In this document: positions 1-8,749 of the stretch, in pieces
Layout of the letters: the number at the start of each line of letters is the position of its first letter
Numbering within the stretch: position 1 is the first letter of the stretch
NCBI GenBank assembly: GCA_910580225.1
Contig: CAJTXE010000025.1
Span: 1-64,000, forward strand
DNA length: 64,000 nucleotides
Source: an uncultured Acetatifactor sp.
GTDB lineage: Bacteria; Bacillota; Clostridia; Lachnospirales; Lachnospiraceae
Direction: 5' to 3'
Notes under the pieces: model-generated
Seen by the model: the letters and a program-made list of their open reading frames with translations, nothing else
Told to the model about the DNA's origin: nothing
Database searches by the model: none
Translations under genes and position numbers: made by a program

Positions 1-66
1 TACATTTTCCTACATATAAATCTTTTTGGCAAGGGGGTTTGTCAACAGCTCGAAAGTAGACACAAG

Positions 67-432
67 TTGACAGAGAAGCCTAAGCGAATCACTGTCCGGG
101 ACAAGATGTCCAAACGGTTTGGCATCAGCACGGCAACCTTGAGCAAGTACAGGCGAATCATTAAGCTACCGTACAGTCTGCTCCAGTCCATTGCGCAGCT
201 GCTTGATGAAAAAAGAATCATATTTGAGGCCGCCTACACAATCGCTAATATGCGGAATCAGGATATCATATGGCTACTAGAGGGACTAGAGCGACATCCT
301 GACAGGATACCCGACCTGAAGAAGCTTAGAGGGCTGCCTCATAGGAATGACGAAAAACCAGATGAAATACACCCAGTATCTAGGAAGAAGGTTCTGGCAG
401 CATTGGTGTTCCGCCCACCCAAGATAAGATAA
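67..432 (+). CDS. ParB-like partition/HTH protein, C-terminal part (5' end open)
   Basis: The protein resembles the helix-turn-helix and following region of ParB/KorB-like proteins. It has a segment reading DKMSKRFGISTATLSKYRRI, then LLDEKRI and EAAYTIANM, the pattern seen after the N-terminal ParB nuclease-like domain. That domain is not visible here. The frame stays open to base 1 with no stop, so the gene either begins outside the window or is a truncated copy; the TTG at 67 is only the first possible start inside the window. It lies upstream of an FtsK-type ATPase and a serine recombinase, as ParB-like genes often do in Firmicutes integrative elements. Function in partition or element regulation is inference. 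Confidence 0.6.
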   Translation: MTEKPKRITVRDKMSKRFGISTATLSKYRRIIKLPYSLLQSIAQLLDEKRIIFEAAYTIANMRNQDIIWLLEGLERHPDRIPDLKKLRGLPHRNDEKPDEIHPVSRKKVLAALVFRPPKIR

Positions 433-610
433 TATGATTATATCAGCCCGAAATACATACTTTGAATTAGATAACCGTATCCTATTTTCTGCCAGCCTAT
501 TGCAGTAACTCTGAAAAGTGAGCTTAACAGAAAACATTCTACAATCACTTTTTCAACATTATCTTTGCGCAAAACTATTTGGTATTATACATTTATGGAG
601 GAAAATATAG

Positions 611-2404
611 ATGTCTGAGCTTATGAAGAAATTTTACACAGAAATGTTATTGTATAATGGTGTCGATATCCATAACAAATATTACAAAACATCTGAGGAG
701 TTTATCCGAATCAAAAATAGCCGAATGATTGGTCCTGGTAATGGTATGTCGTTGGAAGAATTTATCGAACGTTTTCTATTATCCGAACAAGAAGTGGAAG
801 ATACATATGACAGCATTTATGATATGGGAAACCCGCACATATTAACCGATGATGAATGTAGTGATATCTCTATTGCAGAAGATATCGAAGAAAATATATA
901 CGAAAGAGACTCTATTGAAATTATCCAAAGCTTTCACAGAGCAGGCGGCTTAATAGCACGCTTGAAGACCTATCTTGATTTTGATTTAGAATTATTTGAT
1001 AAAAACAATAGACAATACAACGCTGAAAGATGTAAAATTCTATATATGTTTTATATGTTAGAACACAGATGTTTTCCTAAAACCAATATTTTGATGCTAC
1101 TTAATAAACCTTCAATGGAAAGTATTGATAATCTGTGTATAGGTATAAAAACTCCAACTGGGATAATTTTAAAAACAATAAAAGACATGCTTGAAAAAGA
1201 ACTATCTTTACAAGCTAAAGAGAATATCAAAAACTTAGTAGCAGAAATCGTGGCTAAATGGGATAACATTATAGAAAATGCTTACAAACTGGTGGATTTT
1301 TTTAATGAGAAAGATTACAAATATGATTTTGATGATACAATACGCAAATTAACTTCTGGCAGAAAAAATACTGATTGCGGAAATAGTAATAGATGCAAAA
1401 CCCAGTCTCCAATAGAAGCATTATATTTGAAGATAACTCAATATGAATACTTAGGCAATATAAAAGATATCTCAATAATAAACAGCATAGACAAAAGCTA
1501 TGAACATAATATATCACCAGAACTTATAAGAGAAATGAAAAAGCTGCACTACAAGTCCATCGATATTAATAATATTGAACATTATGTATCAGAAAATGCA
1601 AAACGCTTATCAAAATATGTGTATTTGGACAGAAATGCAAGCAGTGATGACATAAAAAGAATCCGTAATGCAATACATAAAATACCCAAATGGTTCGATT
1701 TCTGCTGTCGTGCAAGGTCATTATTGGATATTAAAGAGATTTCTAATGAGCTGCAAGTAGTATCTTTTCTACAAGCAGTTTTACTAGATGATCCGAATGA
1801 AACCTTTGATTATATTTTTCATGGATATCAAAAAAATAGCAAGCATCCCAAACGAGTTAACGCAGCGTTAAAAAATAACGATTATGTTCCTCAAGCTTTG
1901 CAATGTTATTGGGTGCGTAAAGTGGTAGACCGATGGTATGCTAATATAGGTAATTCTACCGCAAGGATTAATGGAAGAAAGTTCGAGAAAGTCTGTGATA
2001 ATATACTTTTGGAAATCTTAACTGAATCATCCCCAGATGAGATGCTGGAAAGGCATTGGTTCTATCTAGATAGAGTGAACAATGAGTTGCTGACTACCCA
2101 TTGGCAGATTCAGGCTGTTCAAGAATTAGAACAATATCTGCTTGACCTAGGATTTAAATATATTGATCACTACTATTTGATACGCTATATTTTTTTATTT
2201 CCGTCTGAAATTAAAAATACATACAAGGTACTGACTCGATTAATCAAAGATACAATTGTCTCAAATAAACCCGTGCTGTCAGTAACTGTCGAAGCATCTT
2301 CTGCAAATGGCCAGGATAAATTAGAATTTCGTTTTAATCTACATTTTATCCGGCACGAATGCATCCTTCAGTCTTTTGATTTTAATCCAATAGAAATAAG
2401 ATAA
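611..2404 (+). CDS. Unknown 597-aa protein of the integrative element
   Basis: I do not recognise this protein. A good Shine-Dalgarno site (GGAGG) lies about 9 bases before the ATG at 611. It is hydrophilic, with an acidic N-terminal third and a basic middle, no membrane segment and no signal peptide. No Walker, nuclease or zinc motif is obvious to the eye. Its codons are clearly more AT-rich than those of the chromosomal genes to the right, in keeping with acquired DNA. A terminator-like stem follows the stop. It could be a replication or accessory protein of the element, but nothing visible decides this. Confidence 0.75.
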   Translation: MSELMKKFYTEMLLYNGVDIHNKYYKTSEEFIRIKNSRMIGPGNGMSLEEFIERFLLSEQEVEDTYDSIYDMGNPHILTDDECSDISIAEDIEENIYERDSIEIIQSFHRAGGLIARLKTYLDFDLELFDKNNRQYNAERCKILYMFYMLEHRCFPKTNILMLLNKPSMESIDNLCIGIKTPTGIILKTIKDMLEKELSLQAKENIKNLVAEIVAKWDNIIENAYKLVDFFNEKDYKYDFDDTIRKLTSGRKNTDCGNSNRCKTQSPIEALYLKITQYEYLGNIKDISIINSIDKSYEHNISPELIREMKKLHYKSIDINNIEHYVSENAKRLSKYVYLDRNASSDDIKRIRNAIHKIPKWFDFCCRARSLLDIKEISNELQVVSFLQAVLLDDPNETFDYIFHGYQKNSKHPKRVNAALKNNDYVPQALQCYWVRKVVDRWYANIGNSTARINGRKFEKVCDNILLEILTESSPDEMLERHWFYLDRVNNELLTTHWQIQAVQELEQYLLDLGFKYIDHYYLIRYIFLFPSEIKNTYKVLTRLIKDTIVSNKPVLSVTVEASSANGQDKLEFRFNLHFIRHECILQSFDFNPIEIR

Positions 2405-2433
2405 ATGAATAAACGATGGTTGGGAAATTCTGG

Positions 2434-2466
2434 AGTGTCCTGTGATTTTATGGGACACTTTTTTTA
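2434..2466 (+). terminator. Rho-independent terminator after the 597-aa ORF
   Basis: A 7-bp stem, agtgtcc (2434-2440) with ggacact (2453-2459), is followed by a run of seven T residues (2459-2465). It sits about 30 bases after the preceding stop codon and before the next gene. Confidence 0.65.
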
Positions 2467-2516
2467 TGTTATACCTATTAAGCCGGCACAAAATTTTTAG
2501 CGTAAAGGAGCAGCTT

Positions 2517-2777
2517 ATGGACGATAACAATTTTATTCCTTTGTCCCGTAATAACTCTGATATTGATTTCAACGAAATTTACGATTGGTGGGACAAAGAC
2601 TATGAGGCCAAACGGAAGAAAAAGAAACGGAAGAAAAAAAAGAAACGGAAGAAGAAAAAGCAATCCAAGCGAGATTTTCAATATCGCATGTTGGAAAAGA
2701 CGGCAGATATCACCTTGCACACAATCTCCGATGTTGTAAAACTCTATGCGGAGAGCAAGCTGCGTTCTCCAAATTGA
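2517..2777 (+). CDS. Small lysine-rich protein, 86 aa
   Basis: The start chosen is the ATG at 2517, because AAAGGAG lies 7 bases before it; an earlier in-frame ATG at 2442 has no such site. The 86-residue product has an acidic N-terminal third, then an almost pure Lys/Arg tract (residues about 32-51), then a more ordinary C-terminal helix-like segment. The basic tract suggests nucleic-acid binding or charge-driven partner binding, but this is inference. It lies between the 597-aa protein and the FtsK-type ATPase of the element. Slippage in the A-rich codons of the tract could change the frame in other isolates. Confidence 0.65.
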   Translation: MDDNNFIPLSRNNSDIDFNEIYDWWDKDYEAKRKKKKRKKKKKRKKKKQSKRDFQYRMLEKTADITLHTISDVVKLYAESKLRSPN

Positions 2778-2785
2778 GTTGAACA

Positions 2786-2825
2786 GTATGGTACTCTCTG
2801 CCATGTATCACAGAGAGTACCATAC
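2786..2825. repeat. Perfect 15-bp inverted repeat (stem-loop) between element genes
   Basis: gtatggtactctctg (2786-2800) is exactly complementary to cagagagtaccatac (2811-2825), with a 10-base loop. It begins 8 bases after the stop of the lysine-rich ORF. There is no T-run after it on the plus strand, so it is not a standard terminator. It could be an operator, an RNA-processing site, or a transfer or replication site of the element. Confidence 0.7.
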
Positions 2826-2944
2826 CCAAATACCGTTTTCTCGTTTCGTTTCAATTTTTTGTGTATCATAATTAAACTTTTTCATCTAAAAAACAGGATT
2901 TGTTATAACGAACGAATGAACAAACGTAATCCAGGAGGGACAAC

Positions 2945-4345
2945 ATGGAAAGTCATCTTAAAAGAGCAAAATTCATAGCACTAAACATCGTAAAATATTA
3001 CAGCAGTCTCAGTATAGATATCTTCATAACCCACGTAAAGATTATCACCCATATGAAAAGGTACGTTTTTAGAATAACGCTCCTGCCAGGAACCAGAGTA
3101 CATCTTATTTTCTCTTACGCACCAGATATACAGGCGGCATTGAAATTGTATTTATTCTATCCGTTTAAAACTGGAACAGACATTTTCATAGCGGTCTCTG
3201 AATTTGATAATAGAGAGAATAACCTCTTGAATATGCTAAATAGCCAAGAATTCTCTAATAGCAAATTTCAGATACCAATAGCTCTCGGATACGATTTCAT
3301 GGGAGATTTTTACTTTGTTGATTTGGCAAGGCTACTGCATTTGCTTGTTATTGGTCCTAGTGGAACTGGTAAAAGCGTAGCCCTACAGTGCATTGTCTTA
3401 AGCATCATCACAAAATGTTCAGTTGAATCAGTACGATTGATACTTTTTGATATTGGAGCTAATAGTTTGTCTTGCTTCTCCAGTGAAAAGCATTTGTATG
3501 CTCCTATCGTAAAAGATACTGGAACAGGAATCACTGTTCTGGAATCCCTTGTTGCCGAAATGGATAGGCGGCTCTCCCTACCTGAACAGAAATGCTATGA
3601 TTTTCCATATTGCATATGCATAATCGACGAATTTGATGATACTATCGGGAGCCTTGAAAATAAAGTTGATTCCAGAAGATTCATATCTTCAATCAATAGC
3701 ATAATACGAAGAGGGCGTAAAGCAAAGGTCATCTTAATTCTTGCGTCCCATGACTCCACATTAAAAAATACACGTGTTAATGTGAGCGGAATAATATCCA
3801 GGATTGCTTTTCAATGTGCAAGCCATTACAACTCTTTAGCAGCACTTGGAACTACCGGCGCACAAAATTTACCTGGCAATGGAGCCATGCTTTTTAAATC
3901 GCAGGATGAATGTAGCCCTATACCGCTTCAAGGCGCATTTGTAGAGCCTGCCCAAATAGAAAGAGTCCTCAACAGTGAATCTAGCAGAAATAATGATATT
4001 GATATGCTTGAAATAAAAGAGACTCAAGTTCCAGGCAATTTGCCTCTTTCCTGTGCATCGGCTGATAAAGGGAAAAAAGAACTGGCGGATATTCTCCTTT
4101 GGACTATAGGCCATACTACAGTTTCAATGCTTCGGTTAAAACATAAATTCAGATTAGGAAACCGAGTCAGTGAAATAGTGGATATCCTTTACGAAATGAA
4201 AATAGTTGGAGAAAAGTTTTCCAAACAGCCAAGACAGGTTATACCCACTTGCCTTAACGATATGTCTTCAGAAGCAATAAATTTGCTGAAACTCTATGGT
4301 CACACTGAGGCAGAAATTGCAGAACAATTCGAGCGGCGAAAATAA
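2945..4345 (+). CDS. FtsK/SpoIIIE-family DNA translocase of integrative element
   Basis: A DNA-pumping or coupling ATPase. Walker A GPSGTGKS is at residues about 137-144 and Walker B CICIIDEFD at about 222-230, followed by RRGRKAKVILILASHD, which resembles the sensor region of FtsK-type motors. Residues about 385-435 look like the winged-helix gamma domain of FtsK (FRLGNRVSEIVDILYEMKIVG region), which reads DNA direction signals in that family. At 466 aa it is much shorter than chromosomal FtsK/SpoIIIE and has no four-helix membrane anchor. AGGAGGG lies just before the ATG. In Firmicutes integrative elements such proteins move element DNA during transfer; that role is inferred. Codons are AT-rich relative to the chromosome. 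Confidence 0.85.
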   Translation: MESHLKRAKFIALNIVKYYSSLSIDIFITHVKIITHMKRYVFRITLLPGTRVHLIFSYAPDIQAALKLYLFYPFKTGTDIFIAVSEFDNRENNLLNMLNSQEFSNSKFQIPIALGYDFMGDFYFVDLARLLHLLVIGPSGTGKSVALQCIVLSIITKCSVESVRLILFDIGANSLSCFSSEKHLYAPIVKDTGTGITVLESLVAEMDRRLSLPEQKCYDFPYCICIIDEFDDTIGSLENKVDSRRFISSINSIIRRGRKAKVILILASHDSTLKNTRVNVSGIISRIAFQCASHYNSLAALGTTGAQNLPGNGAMLFKSQDECSPIPLQGAFVEPAQIERVLNSESSRNNDIDMLEIKETQVPGNLPLSCASADKGKKELADILLWTIGHTTVSMLRLKHKFRLGNRVSEIVDILYEMKIVGEKFSKQPRQVIPTCLNDMSSEAINLLKLYGHTEAEIAEQFERRK

Positions 4346-4464
4346 AGGTATAAATTATGATATGCCTTGAATCACTGGCAAATCAGCACTCGAACAAATG
4401 TATTGGCATTCATATCTGACCATTATACCGTTATATATTCTTACTCAAAGGAGGTAAACGATAT

Positions 4465-5172
4465 ATGACCAAAAGCATCTTAAAACTCGAACCATATAAG
4501 GACAATAGCCATCCAAACGGCTTCAGAACCATCTTCAAGACAAAGCATGGTCGGATTGTGTTTCTGGCGCTCTCAATTGACGGTACTGATTGTACCATAA
4601 CGGACTGCTTTTACATCGACCGCAACCAGGGAAGGACTGGGGCAAAACGCTGCAGCTCTAAACCCCAAAAAATGCAGACATTCCAATTCGGCATAGATGC
4701 TCTTCTCTCTGTAATAGAATCCGAACTGGACAAAAAATTTTACAGTGTGGAGTACATACAGGCAAGCGACTCTGCTCTCCCGCTCGACCATTATCTGCAG
4801 CTGAAATCAGAGCGTGCCTTCAACAAGTACCATTTCCTGATTATGATTGGAGACGGTGAACAGCACAACGGACTGCCTGCCAGGCTCCGTACCCGACTGA
4901 AAAATAAGCTTCATCGGTCAATCTATGTAGAACTGGCCTATTACAAAAATGGGCAGGGAGTTATCAGTCAATGCTACTACTATGACCGTATGTACAAAAG
5001 GAAGGGAATCAAAGTCACCCCGCCGATGCTGACAAGCTGTTTCTTTCCGTACACACAGGAGGAAATAATAAATCTGCTGAATCATGAAATTTGCTGCGAC
5101 TTCACTCATATGATTGTAACGGATGGAATCGACATAGATTCCAACAAAACACCCCTTTGTGGAGCACTATAA
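4465..5172 (+). CDS. Unknown 235-aa protein of the integrative element
   Basis: I do not recognise this family. The start has a strong AAAGGAGG site. The product is soluble, basic, rich in aromatic residues and moderately cysteine-rich, with two similar-looking halves: each contains a YxxxxGxxxxxCYYYDR- or CFYIDRNQG-like stretch (residues about 45-60 and 170-185). That hints at an internal duplication. It sits between the FtsK-like ATPase and the recombinase with the same orientation, so it is probably an element accessory protein. Confidence 0.75.
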   Translation: MTKSILKLEPYKDNSHPNGFRTIFKTKHGRIVFLALSIDGTDCTITDCFYIDRNQGRTGAKRCSSKPQKMQTFQFGIDALLSVIESELDKKFYSVEYIQASDSALPLDHYLQLKSERAFNKYHFLIMIGDGEQHNGLPARLRTRLKNKLHRSIYVELAYYKNGQGVISQCYYYDRMYKRKGIKVTPPMLTSCFFPYTQEEIINLLNHEICCDFTHMIVTDGIDIDSNKTPLCGAL

Positions 5173-5224
5173 TCCTACACACTACAGGCAGCAGAACTAA
5201 AACCAGAAATGGAGGTATTATCAT

Positions 5225-5380
5225 ATGGCAACATTGACAAAAGAATACACGGACATTAAGGACATCAGGCATAATGTGGAGCACCTTATGGTGCCCGCCA
5301 ATGACAAAAGACACAGAGACCAACTCCTTGACGAACTCTTCCATGCCCTGATAAAGCCAAAGAAGCATAATCAGGCCTAG
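5225..5380 (+). CDS. Small 51-aa ORF upstream of the recombinase
   Basis: ATG at 5225 is preceded by GGAGGTA at a good distance, and the frame runs to TAG at 5378-5380. The product is a charged, probably helical 51-residue protein beginning MATLTKEYTDIKD, with a basic C-terminus. It has no recognised domain. Its place directly before a large serine recombinase would suit a recombination directionality factor or a transcriptional regulator of the recombinase, but this is inference from position only. Confidence 0.5.
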   Translation: MATLTKEYTDIKDIRHNVEHLMVPANDKRHRDQLLDELFHALIKPKKHNQA

Positions 5381-5466
5381 GCTCATCAGGAAATCCCGCT
5401 GTCAGAAATCTGAAATTAGATCATGATTCTGCCAGCCAAAATCTGCCATGAAAGGAGGTGTGTCAA

Positions 5467-6996
5467 ATGGCAATCATTCTCTACGCCCGGAAATCTGTAG
5501 AACGGGAAAACAGCATCAGCTGTGAGACCCAGCTGGAATACTGCCGTTCCGTCATCAAGCCGGATGAACGGGACGAGAAAGTCCTTACCTTCGTAGATAA
5601 CGGGTTCTCGGGAGGGAACATCAACCGGGACGGTTTCCAGAAAATGATGAAGCTCGTCCGACAGGATAAGGTCAGCAAGGTAATCGTATACAAGCTGGAT
5701 CGTATGAGCCGCTCTCTGGCGGACTTCGTGAACATCCTCCAGGAATTCAAGGCCCACAACGTAGAATTCGTGTCTTCCCAGGAGTCCTTTGACACATCCT
5801 CCCCTTACGGAGAGCTGATTGTGAAAATCCTGATGGTGTTCGCCGAGTTTGAACGGACATCCACCATCAACCGGGTCACCCAGGCTTATGCCCACCGGAG
5901 TGAAATGGGATTCTACATGGGCGGCAGGCAGCCCTACGGCTTCGAGCTTGTCCCTACCGTCATCCACAATATCAAGACCAAGAAGCTGAATCCCATTCCC
6001 GACCAGGCAGCTCAGGTACAGTACATATTTGAGGTTTACGCCCAGGAAAGCGTATCCCTCAGACGACTGCAGGATATCCTGATTGCAGAAGGCAAAAATC
6101 CTCTGAACGGGAGCGCCTGGACCACAGCAAAACTCTCCGCGTTGTTGAAGAATCCCATCTATGTCAGGGCGGACTGTGACATATACGACTATTATGACCG
6201 GCATGGCGTTCAGATGATAACCGATGCCGCAATGTTCACCGGGGAATACGGCGCTCAGCTCTATGGGCGCACCAAGCATGAATCCGGAAATCCGGACTGG
6301 TCCGACATGAAGCTGGTCCTGCTGACCCACAATGGTATCGTTGACTCCGACATCTGGCTGAAATGCCAGCGGAAGCTGGAAAAGAATAAACAGATAACGA
6401 ACAGTTACAGCAATCCAACCAGCTGGCTGGCCGGTAAAGTGATCTGCGAAAAGTGCGGTCACACGATGACTACCATAAAAGGGAAAACAAATAAAACCGG
6501 CGAAATGCGCAGATATTTCAACTGTACAGGCAAGTCACACAAAAAGCTCTGTACAGGGCCTAAAGTATCCATCTATGCTGAGGATCTGGAGAATATGGTC
6601 TATGACTGCATCTCTGAGAAGCTTTCCGACCTGGCCCAGACAAATCATCCTGCTCCAAAAGCCCATATCGGGGAAATCAATGACTGTAAGCTGAAAATCA
6701 AATCCATTGAAAAAGAGGAAAGACAGCTCTTGGACACCATGCTGGCGGGAGGCTTCAACGAAGATCTCCTTACCCTTGCCAACCAGAAAGCCTCACAGCT
6801 GAAAAGAGACCGGCTGGCTCTCTATGAGCGTATGGAAGAATTAAAGAGTTTGCATTCCGAGACAAATAAAGCGATAGACCTGGCTAAATCCTGGAAGACG
6901 GCGGATTATGACCGAAAAAAAGCTGTCGCAATGATAATGATTCACCAAATACGCATCAGCGAAGACGGAAACGCCAAAATAGTCTGGAACCTGTAA
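5467..6996 (+). CDS. Large serine recombinase (integrase) of the element
   Basis: Site-specific recombinase that inserts and excises the element. The resolvase catalytic domain (residues about 1-145) has YARKSVE with the nucleophile serine, then YKLDRMSRS and an FxSSQE stretch. The recombinase domain (about 160-300) follows, then a zinc ribbon near 325-365 (CEKCGH, then two more cysteines), then a C-terminal coiled-coil region (about 395-460). At about 509 aa it is a normal length for the family. The ATG at 5467 is chosen over GTG 5458, because AGGAGG (5453-5458) lies 8 bases before it and overlaps the GTG. It is the last plus-strand gene before the chromosome resumes, as expected next to an attachment site. 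Confidence 0.93.
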   Translation: MAIILYARKSVERENSISCETQLEYCRSVIKPDERDEKVLTFVDNGFSGGNINRDGFQKMMKLVRQDKVSKVIVYKLDRMSRSLADFVNILQEFKAHNVEFVSSQESFDTSSPYGELIVKILMVFAEFERTSTINRVTQAYAHRSEMGFYMGGRQPYGFELVPTVIHNIKTKKLNPIPDQAAQVQYIFEVYAQESVSLRRLQDILIAEGKNPLNGSAWTTAKLSALLKNPIYVRADCDIYDYYDRHGVQMITDAAMFTGEYGAQLYGRTKHESGNPDWSDMKLVLLTHNGIVDSDIWLKCQRKLEKNKQITNSYSNPTSWLAGKVICEKCGHTMTTIKGKTNKTGEMRRYFNCTGKSHKKLCTGPKVSIYAEDLENMVYDCISEKLSDLAQTNHPAPKAHIGEINDCKLKIKSIEKEERQLLDTMLAGGFNEDLLTLANQKASQLKRDRLALYERMEELKSLHSETNKAIDLAKSWKTADYDRKKAVAMIMIHQIRISEDGNAKIVWNL

Positions 6997-6998
6997 CT

Positions 6999-7036
6999 GG
7001 CTGTCTTTGGAGAAAATTCTCCAGAGACAGCCTTTG
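6999..7036. terminator. Terminator hairpin after the recombinase
   Basis: ggctgtctttggaga (6999-7013) pairs with tctccagagacagcc (7018-7032) with one G-T pair, four-base loop, starting three bases after the recombinase stop. It is followed by a short T-run. It may also stop leftward transcription from the AAA-ATPase-like gene. The right end of the element probably lies near here; no att core could be fixed by eye. Confidence 0.7.
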
Positions 7037-7087
7037 AAATCGTCTGCTGAGACAATCTTTTGTGCCACTCCATTCAGGCTCTGGCTC

Positions 7088-8677
7088 CTATCGCTTTTCC
7101 AGCCGCTCTATTACACAGCTATGATGTTTATTGGCATCGTCCCTGTCATAATTTATACCCACAGTCAATATCTCGCCCATATATCCCTCCAGCGCCTGGG
7201 TGTAATGCCTGTCCTTTATCTGCTGGATAGCCGCAGTGACTGTCCTGTCATATTTCAGTTCTACCACCAGCGCCGGTTTCTTAACCGAAGGCAACGGAAG
7301 GAATACCACATCCGCATAGCCCCGGCCCGAGGGGAGTTCCCTTATGAGCCTGTAGTCCTTTCTGGCACTGTAATATGCGAGCCCGATTGCACATGCAAGG
7401 GAGTTCTCATCATTGTAAGTCAAAATAGAGGCCGCCTCCATGTGTGCCTGGTCAAGCCCTCTCGCCACACTGTCCGCATCGCCATCCAAAGTATCCCTGA
7501 GAAGCTTATCCGATGCCTTTAAAATACGCATGATTTCCGGCCAACCGCTGACGCTCATGGCATTCTCGAACTCCCCCACAATCTCCTTATTGGGGATGAA
7601 TGCCTCCTGGCTCTCGGAATCATATGCCAGATATCCCAGATGAATCAGGAGCGTGAGCACGTCGTCCTTTGTCCTGAAGTTCCGCATGTCGTTCTGGAAG
7701 CTCCGCGTGTTGACCCTGGCGCATCCGCCTCCGAGCATCTGCACGATGTTCGAGCGGAGCCCGTCGAAGTCCATGTCAATATAGATTTTCAGGGCATCGT
7801 AGGTTTCAGTAGCAGTCCAGTAATTGGACAGAACATGGCTTTTCATTGCCGCAACTACAGACCTGGGATTATAGATATGCCGGAACTGCCGGAATCTGTA
7901 TCCGTCATACCAATTGCTGGTCTGTGCAAAATCCATATTGTATTTCTCACATAATGCTTTTACCTCATCCTCTGTAAAACCGGTATATTCCTCAAGAGCA
8001 AACTGGTCTGTCATGGAATATTCCCAGAACATATTCAATGCTGAATGCTGGCCATACTTTTTTACGGGCAGGATGCCTGTCATGTAGACAAGGGCGACAT
8101 ACTGCTGGTCTTTTAAAAGATTCCTCAGAAAATCCAGATACTGTTTCTGCAGCGCTTCCGACTCCTGCCGTTCCCTCATGACACAGTCCCACTCATCTAT
8201 CAGGAATATGAACTGCTTGTCCGTTTTTACATAGATTTTCCTGAGCGCTGCGGCCAGCCCCATGTCCCGTCTCTGTAGGATTTCCCCATACTCTTCTGCC
8301 AGTTCCTCCACTACTTCCTGTTCCAGATACTCTGTCACCTTTCCTGACGCCGCCTCAATCAGGAACTGCTGCATATTCAAATAAATGACATCATAATGAT
8401 TCAGATGCTTTGAAAAGGATTCATCGCTTTCTATCTTAAGGCCTGTAAACAGCTCCCGTGAATCACTGCCGATGCTGTAATAGGCAGAAAGCATCTTCAA
8501 TGCCATGGATTTTCCGAAACGCCTGGGTCTGCTGACACAGATAAACTTCTGCTCTGTATTGATGCAATTATTCGTTTCTGTAATCAATCCTGTCTTATCA
8601 ACATAAATCTCGGAACGGATGGACTCCAAAAAGCCCCTGTTTCGCGGATTTAGATAAATTCCCATAAATGCTGCCAT
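7088..8677 (-). CDS. AAA-ATPase-like protein with PD-(D/E)XK nuclease-like C-terminus
   Basis: Matches the plan of the AAA-ATPase-like (PF09820) plus PDDEXK_9 proteins that are abundant and multi-copy in gut Clostridia and Bacteroidetes. The N-terminus has YLNPRNRGF, then Walker A SRPRRFGKS (residues about 48-56) and Walker B FIFLIDEWD. The C-terminal part has ADVVFLP followed by ALVVELKYD, the D...ExK pattern of the restriction-like fold. Cellular role is unknown for the family. The first ATG (8677) has GGGAGG only two bases away; the ATG at 8665 (MGIYLNP) is an equally likely start. It is oriented toward the integrative element, which probably ends just downstream. Confidence 0.88.
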   Translation of the reverse strand: MAAFMGIYLNPRNRGFLESIRSEIYVDKTGLITETNNCINTEQKFICVSRPRRFGKSMALKMLSAYYSIGSDSRELFTGLKIESDESFSKHLNHYDVIYLNMQQFLIEAASGKVTEYLEQEVVEELAEEYGEILQRRDMGLAAALRKIYVKTDKQFIFLIDEWDCVMRERQESEALQKQYLDFLRNLLKDQQYVALVYMTGILPVKKYGQHSALNMFWEYSMTDQFALEEYTGFTEDEVKALCEKYNMDFAQTSNWYDGYRFRQFRHIYNPRSVVAAMKSHVLSNYWTATETYDALKIYIDMDFDGLRSNIVQMLGGGCARVNTRSFQNDMRNFRTKDDVLTLLIHLGYLAYDSESQEAFIPNKEIVGEFENAMSVSGWPEIMRILKASDKLLRDTLDGDADSVARGLDQAHMEAASILTYNDENSLACAIGLAYYSARKDYRLIRELPSGRGYADVVFLPLPSVKKPALVVELKYDRTVTAAIQQIKDRHYTQALEGYMGEILTVGINYDRDDANKHHSCVIERLEKR

Positions 8678-8720
8678 CGCCTCCCATTGTCTTTACAATA
8701 GTCACTGTTTCTCTGAGACC

Positions 8721-8749
8721 ATTCTAACACAGAAGCAAAATCAATGCAA
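8721..8749 (-). promoter_or_regulatory. Candidate sigma-A promoter of the AAA-ATPase-like gene
   Basis: On the minus strand TTGCAT (8749-8744) and TAGAAT (8726-8721) are separated by 17 bases and lie about 45 bases before the start codon. The -35 overlaps the end of cotJC. Confidence 0.45.

Noticed and set aside
5416..6462. Long minus-strand open frame opposite the serine recombinase
   Set aside because: It is antisense to a clear recombinase and has no ribosome site or protein-like motifs; other long antisense frames (15837-17396, 41726-43192, 13119-14144) were left out for the same reason.
7037..7087. Attachment-site core of the integrative element
   Set aside because: The position is plausible but large serine recombinases use short cores, and without the left end no repeat can be confirmed.
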